From contig CM114271.1 of assembly GCA_050084515.1 (NCBI GenBank), positions 13,702,001 through 13,766,000 on the forward strand: a stretch of DNA of 64,000 nucleotides, given 5' to 3'. The DNA is from Blasia pusilla (Eukaryota; Marchantiophyta; Marchantiopsida; Blasiales). Under the pieces are notes generated by a model. The model worked only from the letters and a program-made list of their open reading frames with translations. It was not told the origin of the DNA and did not search any database. Of this stretch, positions 12,960 to 25,819 are shown one piece after another (position 1 is the stretch's first letter; each line of letters begins with the position of its first letter). Position numbers and translations under genes: made by a program.

Positions 12960-13545
12960 ACATATAAGACTGGCTTTCAAGGGAGTAGACGCACGACAAT
13001 AAAGATTGTAGATGCATTAGTTTGATCAAATGGCATGACTAAGTAGTCAAAGTATCCATACTAAGTACGAAAAGTAGTCATGGGCATATTCTCATCTGTA
13101 AATTGATTTTTTTTTATAATCGATATCGCTTCTTAGATCAAAGCAATTATAATCAGATTCGAGAAGTATTTTGCCCCTTATAGTCGGTTGAACAAGTTAT
13201 ACATACTTCGTAATGGATATTTGATCTTGATCATTTGTTGATTCAGTACTCAATAGTCCATACAAAATTTCATGCTTCTATCCTTCTTTTTCACGAAAAG
13301 AATTGGTTGCATGTGGCTAGAGGCTTGGTTAATTGGATGAAGCCTTTGTGCAATATCTTCTCCACTTGGGCTTTATACTCTTCCAATTCCCTTGGAGCAA
13401 CATGGTAAGGAGCCTTACATGGTGGTGTGATCCTTCTCACAAGGATATCAATCTTGTGGTCTATCCTCTCTTTGGGGAATAACCATAATGGTAAGTCTTT
13501 TGGAACTAAATCTTTATATTCCTCCAATACTTCTCTCAACTTGTT
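12960..13545 (-). pseudogene. Ty3/gypsy reverse transcriptase relic
   Basis: Read on the minus strand: EYKDLVPKDLPLWLFPKERI, DHKIDILVRRITPPCKAPYH, then FVKKKDRSMKFCMDY, KIKYPLRSMYNLFNRL, GAKYFSNL and MPMTTFRTYGYFDYLVMPF across several stops. These are the RT N-terminal blocks of Ty3/gypsy elements up to VMPFGLTNAP. The YxDD box and everything after are lost. It differs from the RT of elements 1 and 2, so it is another gypsy lineage. Confidence 0.85.
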
Positions 13546-14356
13546 TCATACCCCTGAATGTTTTTAAAACTACCAATATTTCTAATTAAACTAAAAAAAT
13601 ATACATCTTGATGTTTAAAGGTAGTTTTTCCTATTACATATGGGGGTAGGGTTCTAGGATATGACCTCACTTTATCTCCATAAAGCTTCCATTCTTGGGT
13701 CTTCATAATCTTTTTTCCTCCGATCTATCTCAGGATTATATTGCGATATCAAGGAGTCTCATGCTCTTGGTTCATCCCCATGGTTTCCAAGGTGGGGTTT
13801 AGGTTAAAAACACCCTTGGAGACCCTACCCTTTATATAAAGTTATAGACCATCCTCTCCCTACCTATGGGAAAGTCCTCTTAGGCCACTTCTTGTGGTTC
13901 TCAATCCAACTGTCATTCCAATATGTTGAAGATGGTTTATGAATCTCTGATAATGCATTTTTCTAGATTTTTCATATTTGAGAATCAACTTCTCACAAGC
14001 TTTCCAACACCATCTTGTTCATCCCAAATGCATCTTGGATCTAGTTGTTATGACCTCAAACATGGAGAATCCCTAAATGTGCAATCAAGTTTCAAGCCCA
14101 GTTGTAGTCCTCTTGGCACCTAACTCTTATGGAACTTGAGCTCTTCTCAAGTCCTGTTCAAAATTGATCTTGATCTCCTAGATGACGACATCCATCCTTT
14201 AAGACTTCGATCAAGGCTCGTGTCGCAAGTCTACAAATCTTGTCTTACTCATGAGATTGTGACTCACTTCCATCCTAGTTTGAGCCCAATACTAGAGTTC
14301 AGATGTTCCGCATTGGCATGCGTTTCAAGGCACTTATGGTCTCCATCTCCTCGGTC

Positions 14357-14448
<92 letters not shown>

Positions 14449-15838
14449 AAAGTTATATTTCTGACTCAAGCAACTTCTTGTGCTAATTCTTGGACTTGGT
14501 TTCGACTTTGGTCAAATTTCAATCTCAACTCTCTTAATTCCTTAATCATGTCCTTAAAGTTTCTTCTATTATCACTTCACCTTTTCCTTGATCCTTTACT
14601 ACCAATTTAATATAATTTTAATTTGTACACTTGCCAATTTCACACAATAGGGATTATAAAAGATACTATTGACGTAATAATCTCATCATAATACTCTTGG
14701 CCAAACTTCTTCACTATAAACTCTCTATATGCTATATTAGGTCGAGAAATCATATGGACTATACATTCAATAAAATAAATATTCATTGGGGCTTATTCAA
14801 ATCCATCCCCTATATCTCATTCAAAATAAAAGATAAATAGTGTAATCACATATATAATAATATATAACAATTGGGAGGATCATGGAGAAGTGAGATTCCA
14901 TCACTTGTATTTTAAAAGTTTCACCAAAGTGATATATGAGGTACCTTATGAACCAATATTTATCTATATACAAGAGCTTGATAGTTAAAAAATTTAGAAG
15001 TGGAAAATTAAAAGTCATTCTCGCTCTCCTTGCATCCATTACCTGCAAAGTAGCCCTCCCCCTTCAATTGTACTTGTAGCTCAATGACCACTACCAACCT
15101 CTAACAAGCCTCTCTAAACTCACAACACTTTATTATTAGTTGGTTATTTTTCCAAAAGGGATAATCCACTCTCATTGAAAGAGCAACATTCCTCTAATAT
15201 CATTATAACTCTCTAGATCATAACACCATTCTAGAATTGCACAAAAGTAGAATGCCCTTGGAGATCTCTCTTTTATATTTATATACTCAAAGATAGGTGC
15301 AATTAAGAAACTGGCACAGTCTCATTGTTATCCCATTTCTGGTTGGTTCTTTCCCACTTATGCGCTATATGGTATAGGCTCTAACTTAACTATGACTAAC
15401 AAAGGATGGTTACAATTAGGATTGATATTGAGATCACATATTTTATATAATTTGGAATGGATTGACTCACAGTTGTTTGTTATAGTAATTTTTTATATGT
15501 ATGAATGTATTTAGCATCAATATACCCGCAATAGGAGCTAGCCAAAAATAAATATTTTTTACCTTATCTATTTCCCTAGCATGAGCCGTCAAGAAGCCAA
15601 GAAGTGAAATCCTCTAGAAAAAACCTTTCTTAAGAAAAAATACGCTAATAGAAGACTTAGTGAAAAAAAAAAAAGGATTCCAATAGAGAGTTGTTATGAA
15701 GGCTACAATAGGACTTTAATATAAACTAGCCACATTTCCTGAAAAGAGGGAACAAAACTTACCAATAAGAAAGGACTATACCTAAATATGCTTGTTGTGT
15801 AATAGAAACAAGGCATGATATAGGAAGGGCATGAGGGG
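13546..15838. other. No gene seen; contains a microsatellite
   Basis: No recognisable coding sequence apart from low-complexity ORFs through the (TC)n tract. Sequence near 13,560-13,920 may be more of the decayed gypsy element, but I cannot assign domains. Confidence 0.35.
14361..14447. repeat. (TC)43 microsatellite
   Basis: An uninterrupted 87-nt TC dinucleotide tract. Confidence 0.98.
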
Positions 15839-16391
15839 ACATATGACGTTTTTGAAGAAATATGTGCGCCAATTATTTCAATGGTCTTATACTTCGGTTT
15901 CTTTTTTCTACCGAGCGCAACCCCCCCCCCCCCCTAAACACACTCTTGCCACCACTTTCTTGCACCCCATACTCGGAAACTTGCCCTTGGGCAGGCGACC
16001 TGGTTTCCCAAAATAGGGAAAGGGGCGGGATGGCATGTTCATGAACATGTCCGAACGTGTCCGCTTCCGTGGCGGGCACAGATGCGGGATGAGAGAAATA
16101 TTTCTCGCACAGACATGTCATACGGATATAAGTCCATGGACACAAATTTTATTCTGCGTGCAACCTTGGAGTTGATGCTACCTTTGGAATTGAAAATAAC
16201 TTGATTGTTACAAGTACTTATCGGGTGCCTAAGGCCATGCATATGGCAAGACCTCGTCCGTGAGAGCTCACACTCACAATGCAATCATATTTAATGAGAT
16301 TGCCAAAATTGGACTCATGATATTAAGAGAAACCGAAGTATAAGACCATTGAAATAATTGGCGCACATATTTCTTAAAAAACATCATATGT
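15839..16391. mobile_element. Foldback element with 66-bp TIRs
   Basis: The sequence at 15,839-15,904 recurs as a near-perfect reverse complement at 16,326-16,391. The core AAATATGTGCGCCAATTATT and TCTTATACTTCGGTTTC are identical, with about five differences overall. The 553-bp unit has no ORF resembling a transposase. A poly-C run lies at 15,921-15,934. A fragment ending GTGCAACCTTG at 16,168, with a GACATGTC-rich interior, resembles the end of the hAT-like MITE at 9,070-9,422, so that family may be nested here. I could not fix a TSD. Confidence 0.75.
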
Positions 16392-17614
16392 TGATTATTT
16401 GCAAGTGAAAATTATCATTTCCTAGGCACATTAAGAAAAAGCCGACGTGGCCAATGGTGGAACATTTTTCTTTCGTCTCCAAACCAAGATATTAAAATTT
16501 CCATGTACATAGTGAGCTATAGAAAATATCCACTTTAAAGATGAGTTTTTTTTAAATCAAAATTTTGAAGTTCTAATGTTAAGAAACTCTCTTTCAAAAT
16601 GTCCCCGAACCCCCCAAATGACTACGCCCATGTATGGGTTATTAAAAAAAAAACTCTTAAAAAAGGACAAAGAAAGGTAAGAAAACAAGGAAAGAAAACT
16701 AGTATAAATTTAAGCCAAAAATCATGAGGTTCTAATAGAATATGAGAGTCGACAACGTTGGAGTCAAACAAACGGTGTCATGCACGTCTTACGTCGTGTT
16801 TTGCATCGCTTTCTCTTGCCACAAGCATGTCGTGCGTCTGAAAAGTCCATGGACGCGCTGGTTCGCGCATGTTCTCTCCCGCCTATATCGTATTCCATAT
16901 GATATTGTAGCAAGGCTTTCGCATCCGACGAACCTGGATGCAGTGATACACTCATCCATTCGGATTCCCATCCTGATTCCAAGTGTGCTTCAACTTGCTT
17001 GAAGCTATCAGCAACCTGACCGGACCCATTCAAGATTATTCCGAACGGGAAAGCATATCATTTCAAACCAGGAGCCATTCGCGAACCATGGCACGTTCAC
17101 TCGACCACTGTTCACATGTACGTAGAAATGGGACGGAAGAAATCTAAGTGTCTTTTGTACAACTGCACTCACATTTTCCGGTATCCAAGTCCTATGATCT
17201 TGACTAGACGCGGCAGCGTATGATGAGTGAACACACTTTCTTGAGGGCTTGTAGTTCTGACCGCAAATTCTATCATAGACAAGGCAAGCCCTCGTTACAG
17301 AAATTACCCAAGTTCGTTCACTAAACATGAATCGCATGACGCGGACTTAATGGTTTTCATATATGATAATGAGCGGATTTTCTCGTACTCTAGGGGAAGC
17401 GAGACAGGTAGGTACTAACAGCAAATCAAAAGATCTCGAAAGACGAGTCTCCCGTCTGTCATATATATGACCGCTCATCAACTCCTGTGCAAAGAGCCAA
17501 AATTGTTGGAAATGTTTCGGCTACCCTTTTCTTCTTTGCAACAAATTGAATCGGACCTGACCTACTGGTATTAGAATTTTCGTACGTGCTGGTCAGCGGA
17601 GCAATTTTTTAGCG
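16392..17614. other. No gene seen; downstream flank of the F-box gene
   Basis: GC content rises from about 16,740, but no ORF shows a recognisable domain. The segment next to 17,615 is presumably the 3' untranslated region of the F-box gene. Confidence 0.35.
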
Positions 17615-18814
17615 CTATAGGAAAGATTCGAGAGAGGGGATGATAACGTGCCAGTCTTTGTGAACGCTGGAGTACATCGTCCAATTGGAGAATCCGGTAC
17701 AAGAATTCGAGGAGACATTGAAAACAACGAGTTTCTTGACCGCGCATGCCGAGCCTTCTTCCTGCCACAGATACATGACATCGCCGAGGCCTGCGCATCT
17801 CAATCCTAGTTTGTTGTCGAGGTGAACGGTGCCGCTCAAGCAGGAGACAAGTGATTTTGGCATTTCTATGGCAGTGAGCCAGAGCTCGGAGCCGGAGTCA
17901 CGCAGCTCGAGGAACCTGTAGCTCCGCTGAGAATCGGAGCCTCTCGTCAACAGCAAGACCCGTCCGCTGAGTTCCACGAGTTGAACTCTAAGATAATGCG
18001 GGAAGCTACAGCTGGGCAGTTCGTAGATGACCTCGCTCCAAGTTTCGCTTTGCACGGTGTATTTCAAAAGCCGGCTGCCGAGATCCATGAGACAGTACAT
18101 GTCTCCGTTGCAGCTGATGGCCTGATCGTAGAATCTGCCTCGCGGGACTCGAGCCACCTCTTTCCAAGTTCCAGTGGCGGAGTCGAAGACATGAGTTCTC
18201 CCGTTTGATTCCGCGTATGATCCCGCAACAATGAGTTTGTAGGTTCGAGCTCTCTCGGAGTCGGACAGCTTTGTGGAGTACACGACCATACCTGCTACCA
18301 TCTCGCGCCCTGCCATTTGAGCACCTTTGCAGAGCTGTGAGGGCAAAGAAGGTTGTTGATCGTGAGAGCTTGGCATATGCAACCGCCTCCATTTCTTCGT
18401 CACTGGATTGCAGATAACGAAGTCACCAAAAGCATCGCCACCAAATATTTCAAAACACAGCAAGCCTCCCCCTGATGCAACCAGCCACAAAAAGTCGGAG
18501 CGAACTGGAAGAAATAACAGGTTGACTTTCTCCCACGAGTTGCGTCTAGAGTTGTAGGCTGTGAGTGTCCCGTGACGCCAATTCAGAAGCACGGTTCTTC
18601 GAATGGGGCACTTTTGCAAAATACGGGAAGAAAGTACCCATGAGTTCCATTGCTTGCAAACACGGCGGACTCTATTCAGATCGGGTAAGGAAAGCTTAGC
18701 GAGGACTTTTTGGAGGACGTCCTCCGGAAGCTTCTCCCACACTTGGGGATTCATCTGATGTTCTTCATCTGAGTCTTCAAATGGAACGCTTCTAGCGCTA
18801 TAACAGACTCCCAT
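17615..18814 (-). CDS. F-box/kelch-type protein, probable SCF substrate adaptor
   Basis: Intronless ORF of 399 aa with an ATG start at 18,814. Residues ~24-66 form an F-box (WEKLPEDVLQKVLAKLSLPD, then RVRRVCKQWNSWV), which in this family binds SKP1 and recruits substrates to an SCF ubiquitin ligase. The rest (~90-390) has the tryptophan/glycine pattern of plant F-box-associated kelch-like propellers: VICNPVTKKWRRLHMP, THVFDSATGTWKEV, LLKYTVQSETWSEV, VVFNVSSNSCTGF. Length fits the ~400-aa Arabidopsis At5g15710/UFO-like group; assignment to a particular member is not possible. The start MGVCYSAR fits an N-myristoylation signal (Gly2, Ser6) with Cys4 available for acylation, which is unusual for an F-box protein. 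No frameshift or stop is present. Its GC-rich context contrasts with the surrounding repeats. The substrate is unknown. Confidence 0.93.
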   Translation of the reverse strand: MGVCYSARSVPFEDSDEEHQMNPQVWEKLPEDVLQKVLAKLSLPDLNRVRRVCKQWNSWVLSSRILQKCPIRRTVLLNWRHGTLTAYNSRRNSWEKVNLLFLPVRSDFLWLVASGGGLLCFEIFGGDAFGDFVICNPVTKKWRRLHMPSSHDQQPSLPSQLCKGAQMAGREMVAGMVVYSTKLSDSERARTYKLIVAGSYAESNGRTHVFDSATGTWKEVARVPRGRFYDQAISCNGDMYCLMDLGSRLLKYTVQSETWSEVIYELPSCSFPHYLRVQLVELSGRVLLLTRGSDSQRSYRFLELRDSGSELWLTAIEMPKSLVSCLSGTVHLDNKLGLRCAGLGDVMYLWQEEGSACAVKKLVVFNVSSNSCTGFSNWTMYSSVHKDWHVIIPSLESFL

Positions 18815-21800
18815 GTTAGATCGACTCGATGAATGTTAAAAACTAATCTAATTCACAGGACTCAAAACTCTGGGAGGACTTTCCAGTTCTGGCATCATGA
18901 ACTGCTCGTTAACTCTGTTTCTAAAAACTGTACATCTAGGATCGGAGACGGCACCCCACATGTGCACAATTGCTTTACCTGGGCATCTCTCTAGATCTCC
19001 CTATGTCATTGAACCGTTAGTAAGAGCAAAGTACTTGCTGAGATTGAATCTCTTCAAGGTGGGCATATGTGTGCATTTAGGCCACCGATAGGAGGTAATT
19101 TCTCCAATTCTAGCTCGTGCACGCTTGATCCGTGACCGCCATATCTGTTTCTCACAGTCCCCGAGGTTGGATTTCTCTGGAAACGTACCGCAAGGTGGCA
19201 CCAAAAATTCCTCTAGAGTCTCTCTTGTGTTTGTGACCGCTGTGAACTCGTGTAAGGGCACAACCTAGTTACACATACTCCACGTCAGATTTCCACAGTC
19301 AGAGCCGTGACTTCAGATGTCACGATCTTTGCCATCAATGAGCGGCGTTGATACTCAACTATGTACAACAGGGGCATGGTGCGACTTCACTGCTGGAGTT
19401 GCATGCCTTCTATCAAGTACAACAGTTCACACAGCCAAAATAGAAATGTTTCGGTACCGACCTTGATGGCGAGCGGTCCAATATTCTTACAATCTCTTAT
19501 TCCCAGCAATCGCAAAAGTAGTGTCTGGTGGATGGGCCAAATTCTTATCAATCGACTCATCATCAGGTTTCATCCACATATTCTCTCAAAAAGTTGGCAT
19601 TGTTTGAAAGTCTTTTCCATCTAGCGAAGGCTCCTTCTCCTCGGTGCTTCACTTCATCTAGAACGCTTTTGCCAGACATATGAATGAGCACATATTCTGA
19701 AGCCGTCAGAGCCCTTCAATCCAACAGCCATAGTTTGCAGGATTCCATTGCCGTGCTAACTATTTCGTGGAGTTTCCACATGCAATATTTCCATGTGAAT
19801 TGGTATGGAAACTTGAGTCCGCTGGACTCATCTAGTCATCAGCCCGCGGTCGCCAGCCGCAGTGATCCGCCGGATGGGAAAGTGTTCATGAAGAGACCGT
19901 CTATGTGGATACCCGGGAATGGCCAGAGAAATCGTTAAGTGGCCGATTCGTTCCCGGACGCGCTCTCATTCCAGGGTGAGATTTCTACACGGGAGACCTG
20001 TCACCAACCCTTCCGCATGTGCCCTGCTCTTTCTTCGCGTTGTGGTTCATAAGTCCTGTGTGTAACAATACCTACAATAATTCCAAAGTAGGCTTTGCGG
20101 CCAGAGCCACATGTGATGCCTAAGGTGGGGCCTGATTTTGATCCGGTCGAACTCTAACCCGCCCAAATACTTTCATTCGTCCATGTGCCTTTCCACTTAC
20201 GTAAGCTAGACTTGATAGACCCCTTTGTTGAATTCGACAAATTGTGACGATCACGTCATTAAAACCTCTGTAATGTTACACGCAGCGTTTCCCGCAGAAT
20301 TGCAATTTCCAAATATGGTCTAGTAACGATTCCGGAGAACGTGAAACACAGAGAGGGAGAGAGAGACTAAGCTCAGTAACCCCTACGACCAATGGCTACA
20401 CGTCCGCGTAACTACTATACTGAGTCTGTACGTGTTCACGGCAGTAATATTCCACTCCAATCATACGCATGAAGCATCGAAAGCCTACGGCGCAGATGAG
20501 GCCAGACAGAGGCAGCTCAGAACCAACTCGTGGATACTCTAGTTGGTGGACATCTCAGCTCCAATGTAGTTCATGGAAGAATTCCGTCGGTCACCCAATC
20601 GCTAGTCGCCGATGATTCTGATTCGCGGATTGGCATGGCGGACTCATAGGTGTGCTGTAACATCGTTCACAAAGGCCTTTACATCTCCGAGGTTGAGGTC
20701 TAAGATCGTACCCGATATGAGACTACCCGTGGACCCTACCTCGAGAATTCTCTCCGAAAAGTTGGAACTGCCAGTTTTGTAGACAAGTTGATGCACACGA
20801 GGGTTTGCGCCGTAGGCTTTCGGTGAATGCCCGCGTGCATGCATGGGCAATCTGGATTCTGATCAGTCGAGTAGGTCATACGTCCTCGAAGTGCTTGGGA
20901 AAGAGACTTGATGGAGAGCATTGGGGGTCCAAGAGATGCCACAGATTCCACCCAGATAGTCGTGGCTATAATATTCGGGGTCTACAAGGAAATTTTCGAT
21001 TAATGGTTATTTGTACTTTTTCCTGCTTTAGAGAAGAAAATCCATTTGCGCTGAAACAGCATAAAGCTAATGCTAGGCTAATAAGAACAAAAGCATAAAG
21101 CTAAGCTAATAAGAACAATGTTTGATCCGTCAATCGACATTCGAGCTTGGGTTGTGCCACTTCCAGTGGTAATTGACGGTAGTGGCCCAAGCCAGTTTCC
21201 GAGCTCACGAACCTGGTCTTGATCGATTATCGTTGGCGTACAAGCTGTCTCGGCTGGGCCACGTACTACAGGGAACCAATGGTTTGAAGTTGTCCAGAAG
21301 GACAAGTGTTTCTGTGGTGAATGCCGGAATCGGCGTGGTGTCTGACACTGGAAGCCATTTGTGAAGTTAGCTATGGGCGCAAGTGTGCAGGACATGGAGG
21401 TATTTCGGATACCCTCTTTGCACGGTCTTAACCACACGCTCTGTCCTTGTCGAGAGCACTATATCGTCCAAGCCCCAGGGTCTATCTTGGGCCCAGCTCT
21501 ATGGATCTATCTAGGGCTGTTGATTATTACAGTGACGTTATTCCCTAACTACTCTTCCTAATCTACATCTCCTTTACGCATCTTCACAAGCCATTAAACG
21601 TGGAACATTTTCACGCCTCCTCCATACTCCTCAAGTAGGCATCCCTGTACATTCAGTGTGAAAGTTCTCCGACTATCCCTCGGTGGAAGTACATTAGACA
21701 TTCTTCCCCGACTTGAAACACGCAGCACCAGATCCTGTATCCCATCGACGTACAAGACCTTCATGAAATTTTGTGGGCTCCAAGTGAGATTCCGACACCG

Positions 21801-22978
21801 ATATAACCACGGGTCCTTGCAGCCTCCTCGCGCAGGCACAATCTCCCGAGTAGGTAGACTTGGGGAACATGCCAGTGAACTTGCAGGAAATGACTGTCCA
21901 GCCGGGAGTGTGGTGCTCTCCCTCTGCGACAGGAGCTCGGTCGGGAAGCCAAACATTCGTGAGAAGGGGACGAACCATCCATTATGCATCGACCCGAGAC
22001 GCCCTTAGGCTTTACCCAGATAACTCTGGACACCTCAATTCGCCTCAGCGGTGCCCATGCGTTCGAACGTTGCGGGCGAATGTAAGTTGTCTGTACTGGG
22101 ATGTACGACAATGTATCCACCACGATAAAGAGGACCATCGAAGGTAGGTGGTAGTGTAGCACGTGACTTGATTGACAAAATGGTCTACGTGCAAGAAGGC
22201 ACTTGAGCTTCCCTGGCATTCTACCTGGCACTGAAAAGTGAAGGTAATATCCACAGAATGATACTAGCCCCGAGAGCACAGCTACAACTTGCACATTCCT
22301 TGCTTTAAAATTTTCCTTTCATATCCTAGCCACAGTACTTTCTAGGCGCAAGCACAACACTTCATTCTAATTGGCTATGTACTTTGAGAAAAATAATATG
22401 TTCCAAACTTCCGAGTGAGTTTTAAGGAGGGGCCTCAGTCCTAACTTCCCGTCTGCAGTACTTCGGAATCAGAACTACCAAAGTTCTCGTCTGGTAATCT
22501 GTGACAAGTAAATTACAAGGGTGGGTGTCGACCACAGTTGATGAAAAAGAAAAAGGGTACCTGTTTCGAGGATCTCATCAACCCACCCTCTGTGTCCACC
22601 CAATAATTCACCCTAAGCCGCCTATACCTGTATCGCTTATATTTGTTCCTCCTAGCAACTGAGGGCTCTGAGGAACATCCATATGCCATGACCCACCCTC
22701 TTATCCCGACCATCAATGACTGCTGCCAAGATGAGTCCATGCACAAAACCACAGCTGGGAACACTTTCAACTCCTCATGCCACACACAGCAGGGGAAATG
22801 GCCTAGTTTACATTGAAGGAACGTTTACCACTTCTCTGAAGAGATCGACAACATTGTGTCAAATGGTACAAGCAACCAGATTAAAACCTTTCCCAGAGAA
22901 AAACGAAAGAAAACCAGCGGCAGTTTACAAAATCACAGGTCCACTGTATCAGCAGTCTTTCTTGATGTGAGTGCACAG
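18815..22978. other. Intergenic region between F-box and SEC14 genes, no gene recognised
   Basis: Several ORFs of 80-177 aa exist because GC is higher, for example 21,761-22,294 (-). All three frames are open over the same bases and none shows domain motifs. It presumably holds the F-box promoter (18,815 onward) and the SEC14-gene 3' UTR (below 22,979). Confidence 0.4.
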
Positions 22979-25758
22979 CTATTGCACAGATAGTGGGGCT
23001 GTTTCTGCCCCTGGAGAGTTGTGTACTTCCTTTGCAGGACTTCCATTTGGCTTGATCTGGTGTTCCTGATTATCCAGTTTTAAATTTGACATGTCTGGCG
23101 CCTCTGTTAACTTCCAGTATTGAGCTGTCAGGACGTCATCCTCCTTCATTTGCTTCGCATACTCAATAAAATCAAATGTAGATGTGTTATTGCCTCCAAA
23201 TGAAGTTTCCAGCTTGTCCATGTCGAAAAGCTCTGGTAAGAGCTTCAGGCTCTCTTGATTCTTACTATAAACAAACTTTACCTTGCGAAATGTCTTTGGG
23301 TCAAGGAAGGGTTTAACAATCTGCAAGTCAACAATTTCAAGTGAGTCAGACATACCAAGAACATAAAGCAAAGCTCTTCCCATAAATTATAGAAAACAAG
23401 TGAGAGTCCCCAGAGTCCAATATTCCATAAGAAACCTATCCCAGGATTAATTGAATCATTTAGATGCTGAAGTAACAATATCTAAGAGTCACAGTCAGCA
23501 CTCTCATTCAAAACAAACTAGACTAGGAAATTATGAAAATATGGCTCATAAGACTTACAGCCCAGAAGGTTTCAAATAGCTTAGGAGGATCATAAAGAAT
23601 GGCCAGACTCAGTCGTTCAGGGTACATGTTCTGCAAGATGTTTGCAGTTTCCCGAGCAGTGCTGATAGGAACAGACTTGCGCATTGTCCATCCCTTGAAG
23701 TCGATCAGCCACACCATCTGCTCTAGGTCTTTGGGTAATTTCATGATAGCATTCTCAATGGTGTAAACCAGCTGGCGTATCTGTCCATTTTGGTCCGTAG
23801 TGTTCTGCAATGAATGCAAGTGACTGAGTCACTCTGTACCTCGTGTCCTCGTGAACCTATATGGGCATAAAGACAGTCGTAGAACCCGAATAGATAGTGC
23901 ATAAAACAGCACCACTGATTCAAGACCCTGATTTGACAGAAACTAAAATAAACATGCGAATTAATTTTGAATTATTGAGGGGATGTTTCAAGAAAAGTCC
24001 ATCACCAACACTGCTAACCATGCAGAGAAAAGTGAAAACTCCTGAGATAGTTCACATCACATACAACTTCAATGTCAAACTTAGTACTTGTGCATAAGGT
24101 ATGTCTGTTTTACCTGATTCCCTGGCCTCATTACAAGCACAGTCCTGCCCAACTTATCAACAAAGTTGCCTCTGTAAACTTTGCCAGTTTCACATTCTAC
24201 TGCAACCTCTTCCTGCCATAAGAAGCTCAAGATTGCAATTAAGGCCATGTTTGCTTTTGTACGCATCCCTAAACCAAGAATAACTTGCAAGAGAAACTTC
24301 TATTCTGCTCAACAAATACCATGAAACTACCTGACTTGAAAAGCAAAAACTAGTCTTGCATGATTGGGATGACCAATAAAAGGCCCGTCAATTTGAACTA
24401 CCAAGAACTTTTAGCTGTAAGATAATATTATATAGCCTAAAGTGCCACAGTTTCAGAAAAGGGTGAGAACCTCATGGTTAGCAAACAATCACAAGTACTT
24501 CTCCTTCCATACGAAACAAAATAGAGGGTGGTCTTTTAAGAATGTTGAGACTAGATCTGTTCAAGATAAATTAGAACGACAAGTCTAATGTGACTTCATC
24601 CCAATTTTTAGATCGTCAAGGTGAAAAATCCTTGGAACTGTTGTAACATTTGGGCCAGAGAAACTTGAAGAGATCGTGACTCCAGATGGGGAAACAGACT
24701 CCCAGATGTAGACTACAGACACATAATCTAATTTCAACCAGTGGAAACAGGACAGGTGTATTGGCTGAATCATGCCAAAGACAGACCAAGCCCTTGACTG
24801 TAAGTGGGACACTCCCATCTCTATCTTTTGAAATCCTGCCACTGAATGACAGCTTCAGGGTTGAATGTTCATTCAGGGAACTGCTTCTGGGTGTTTGTTC
24901 AGAAACAATCATGGAAAATTGAAGGGACAAGGCGTTTAGGTTAAAAAATTCAAAAACTGGACATAAATACGTGCACTGAATGAGGGGTGTGTTTCCATCT
25001 GACGATGTCAGTACTGAATAAATCCTAGATCCATCCAAGTGCTCTCTTTCACATGCAATCTCATTGACCCCATTCCACAGCTCGCACAATTCTCATCCAT
25101 CCCCTTAGCACAGGCATTTGAGCAGCTACTAATTTATCAGTGGGTGAAATCTCTCTTGCAAACACAAACTGATATTTAGCATAAGGTAATATACTAGCCT
25201 CTGCTTCATGAGCAGTATTGTTCAACTCAGCACATTGGTATATTACCCAGTGTATATCTTCAGGTTTATATGACGCCCTCCACTTGATAGTTTCCTTCAA
25301 CATTTTTTCAGCCTTCTTGACATTCCAACTCCGTGCTCTTAGATACCGTGCAAGGCAGGCATCTGAACAGAAAAGTGCAGCTCGCCCTGATATTGGACCT
25401 AGAGCTGCCCGTAATTCTTTAACCTTCAAACCAGTAGCATTCCAAACCAATGCAAACGTGAGTATCGTAGCAGAAGCAAATGGAATTCACACCATACAAT
25501 AAAATTTTGAACAAAGCAACATTTGAATTAGATTCACAGCAAGGGATTAATCTAGTTTTGAATAACCAAGCATCCCAGAGATACTTTGAAGTACAATCCA
25601 TCACCAGTACTGAGAAGAATGTTCTGAATTCTCACTGCTCAGTACTTGTACATCATTGGGGAATTCCTCATTATGAGGTAGTTGCATACCTTGGCCAGCT
25701 CTTCAGCGGGGGAAATTGTTTCCTCATGAAATTTAGAGCCATTTTTCTTTGCGGACAT
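22979..25758 (-). CDS. SEC14-like CRAL-TRIO lipid-transfer protein, five exons
   Basis: Spliced gene assembled by eye. Coding exons are 25,758-25,690, 25,423-25,247, 24,212-24,114, 23,804-23,559 and 23,320-22,979. All introns are GT-AG and phase 0, giving 310 aa. Residues 24-80 are a CRAL-TRIO N-terminal helical region (CSDACLARYLRARSWNVKKA, then MLKETIKWRASYKPEDIHW). Residues ~93-245 are the CRAL-TRIO lipid-binding fold (GRTVLVMRPGNQ; QMVWLIDFKGW; ILQNMYPERLSLAILYDPPK; KPFLDPKTFRKVKFVY; LFDMDKLETSFGG). The set matches short single-domain plant SEC14 proteins of the At1g75170/At4g36640 type, about 300 aa. Family members bind phosphatidylinositol or other hydrophobic ligands and move them between membranes; this protein's ligand is unknown. 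There is no signal peptide or GOLD domain, so it is probably cytosolic. The last ~50 residues are hydrophilic and poorly conserved. Confidence 0.93.
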
Positions 25759-25819
25759 TCTAACCAGTGACAAATACACCACTAGCTATGTAGAAGTTCT
25801 TAGCTCCGAGTGTTGAATC
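25759..25819 (-). other. 5' UTR piece of the SEC14-like gene with a preceding intron acceptor
   Basis: Just upstream of the ATG the minus strand has a pyrimidine-rich tract and TTTTGCAG followed by GATTCAAC at 25,819, a strong 3' splice site. This suggests an intron in the 5' UTR and a noncoding first exon farther right, perhaps near the GA-rich block at 27.8-28.4 kb, though the donor is not identified. Confidence 0.5.

Noticed and set aside
14136-14486. 116-aa ORF with Leu-Ser repeats
   Set aside because: It is the (TC)n microsatellite translated.
21761-22294. 177-aa minus-strand ORF
   Set aside because: All three minus frames are open over the same bases, the apparent product has no domain pattern, and it starts without context. 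Treated as chance in GC-richer DNA.
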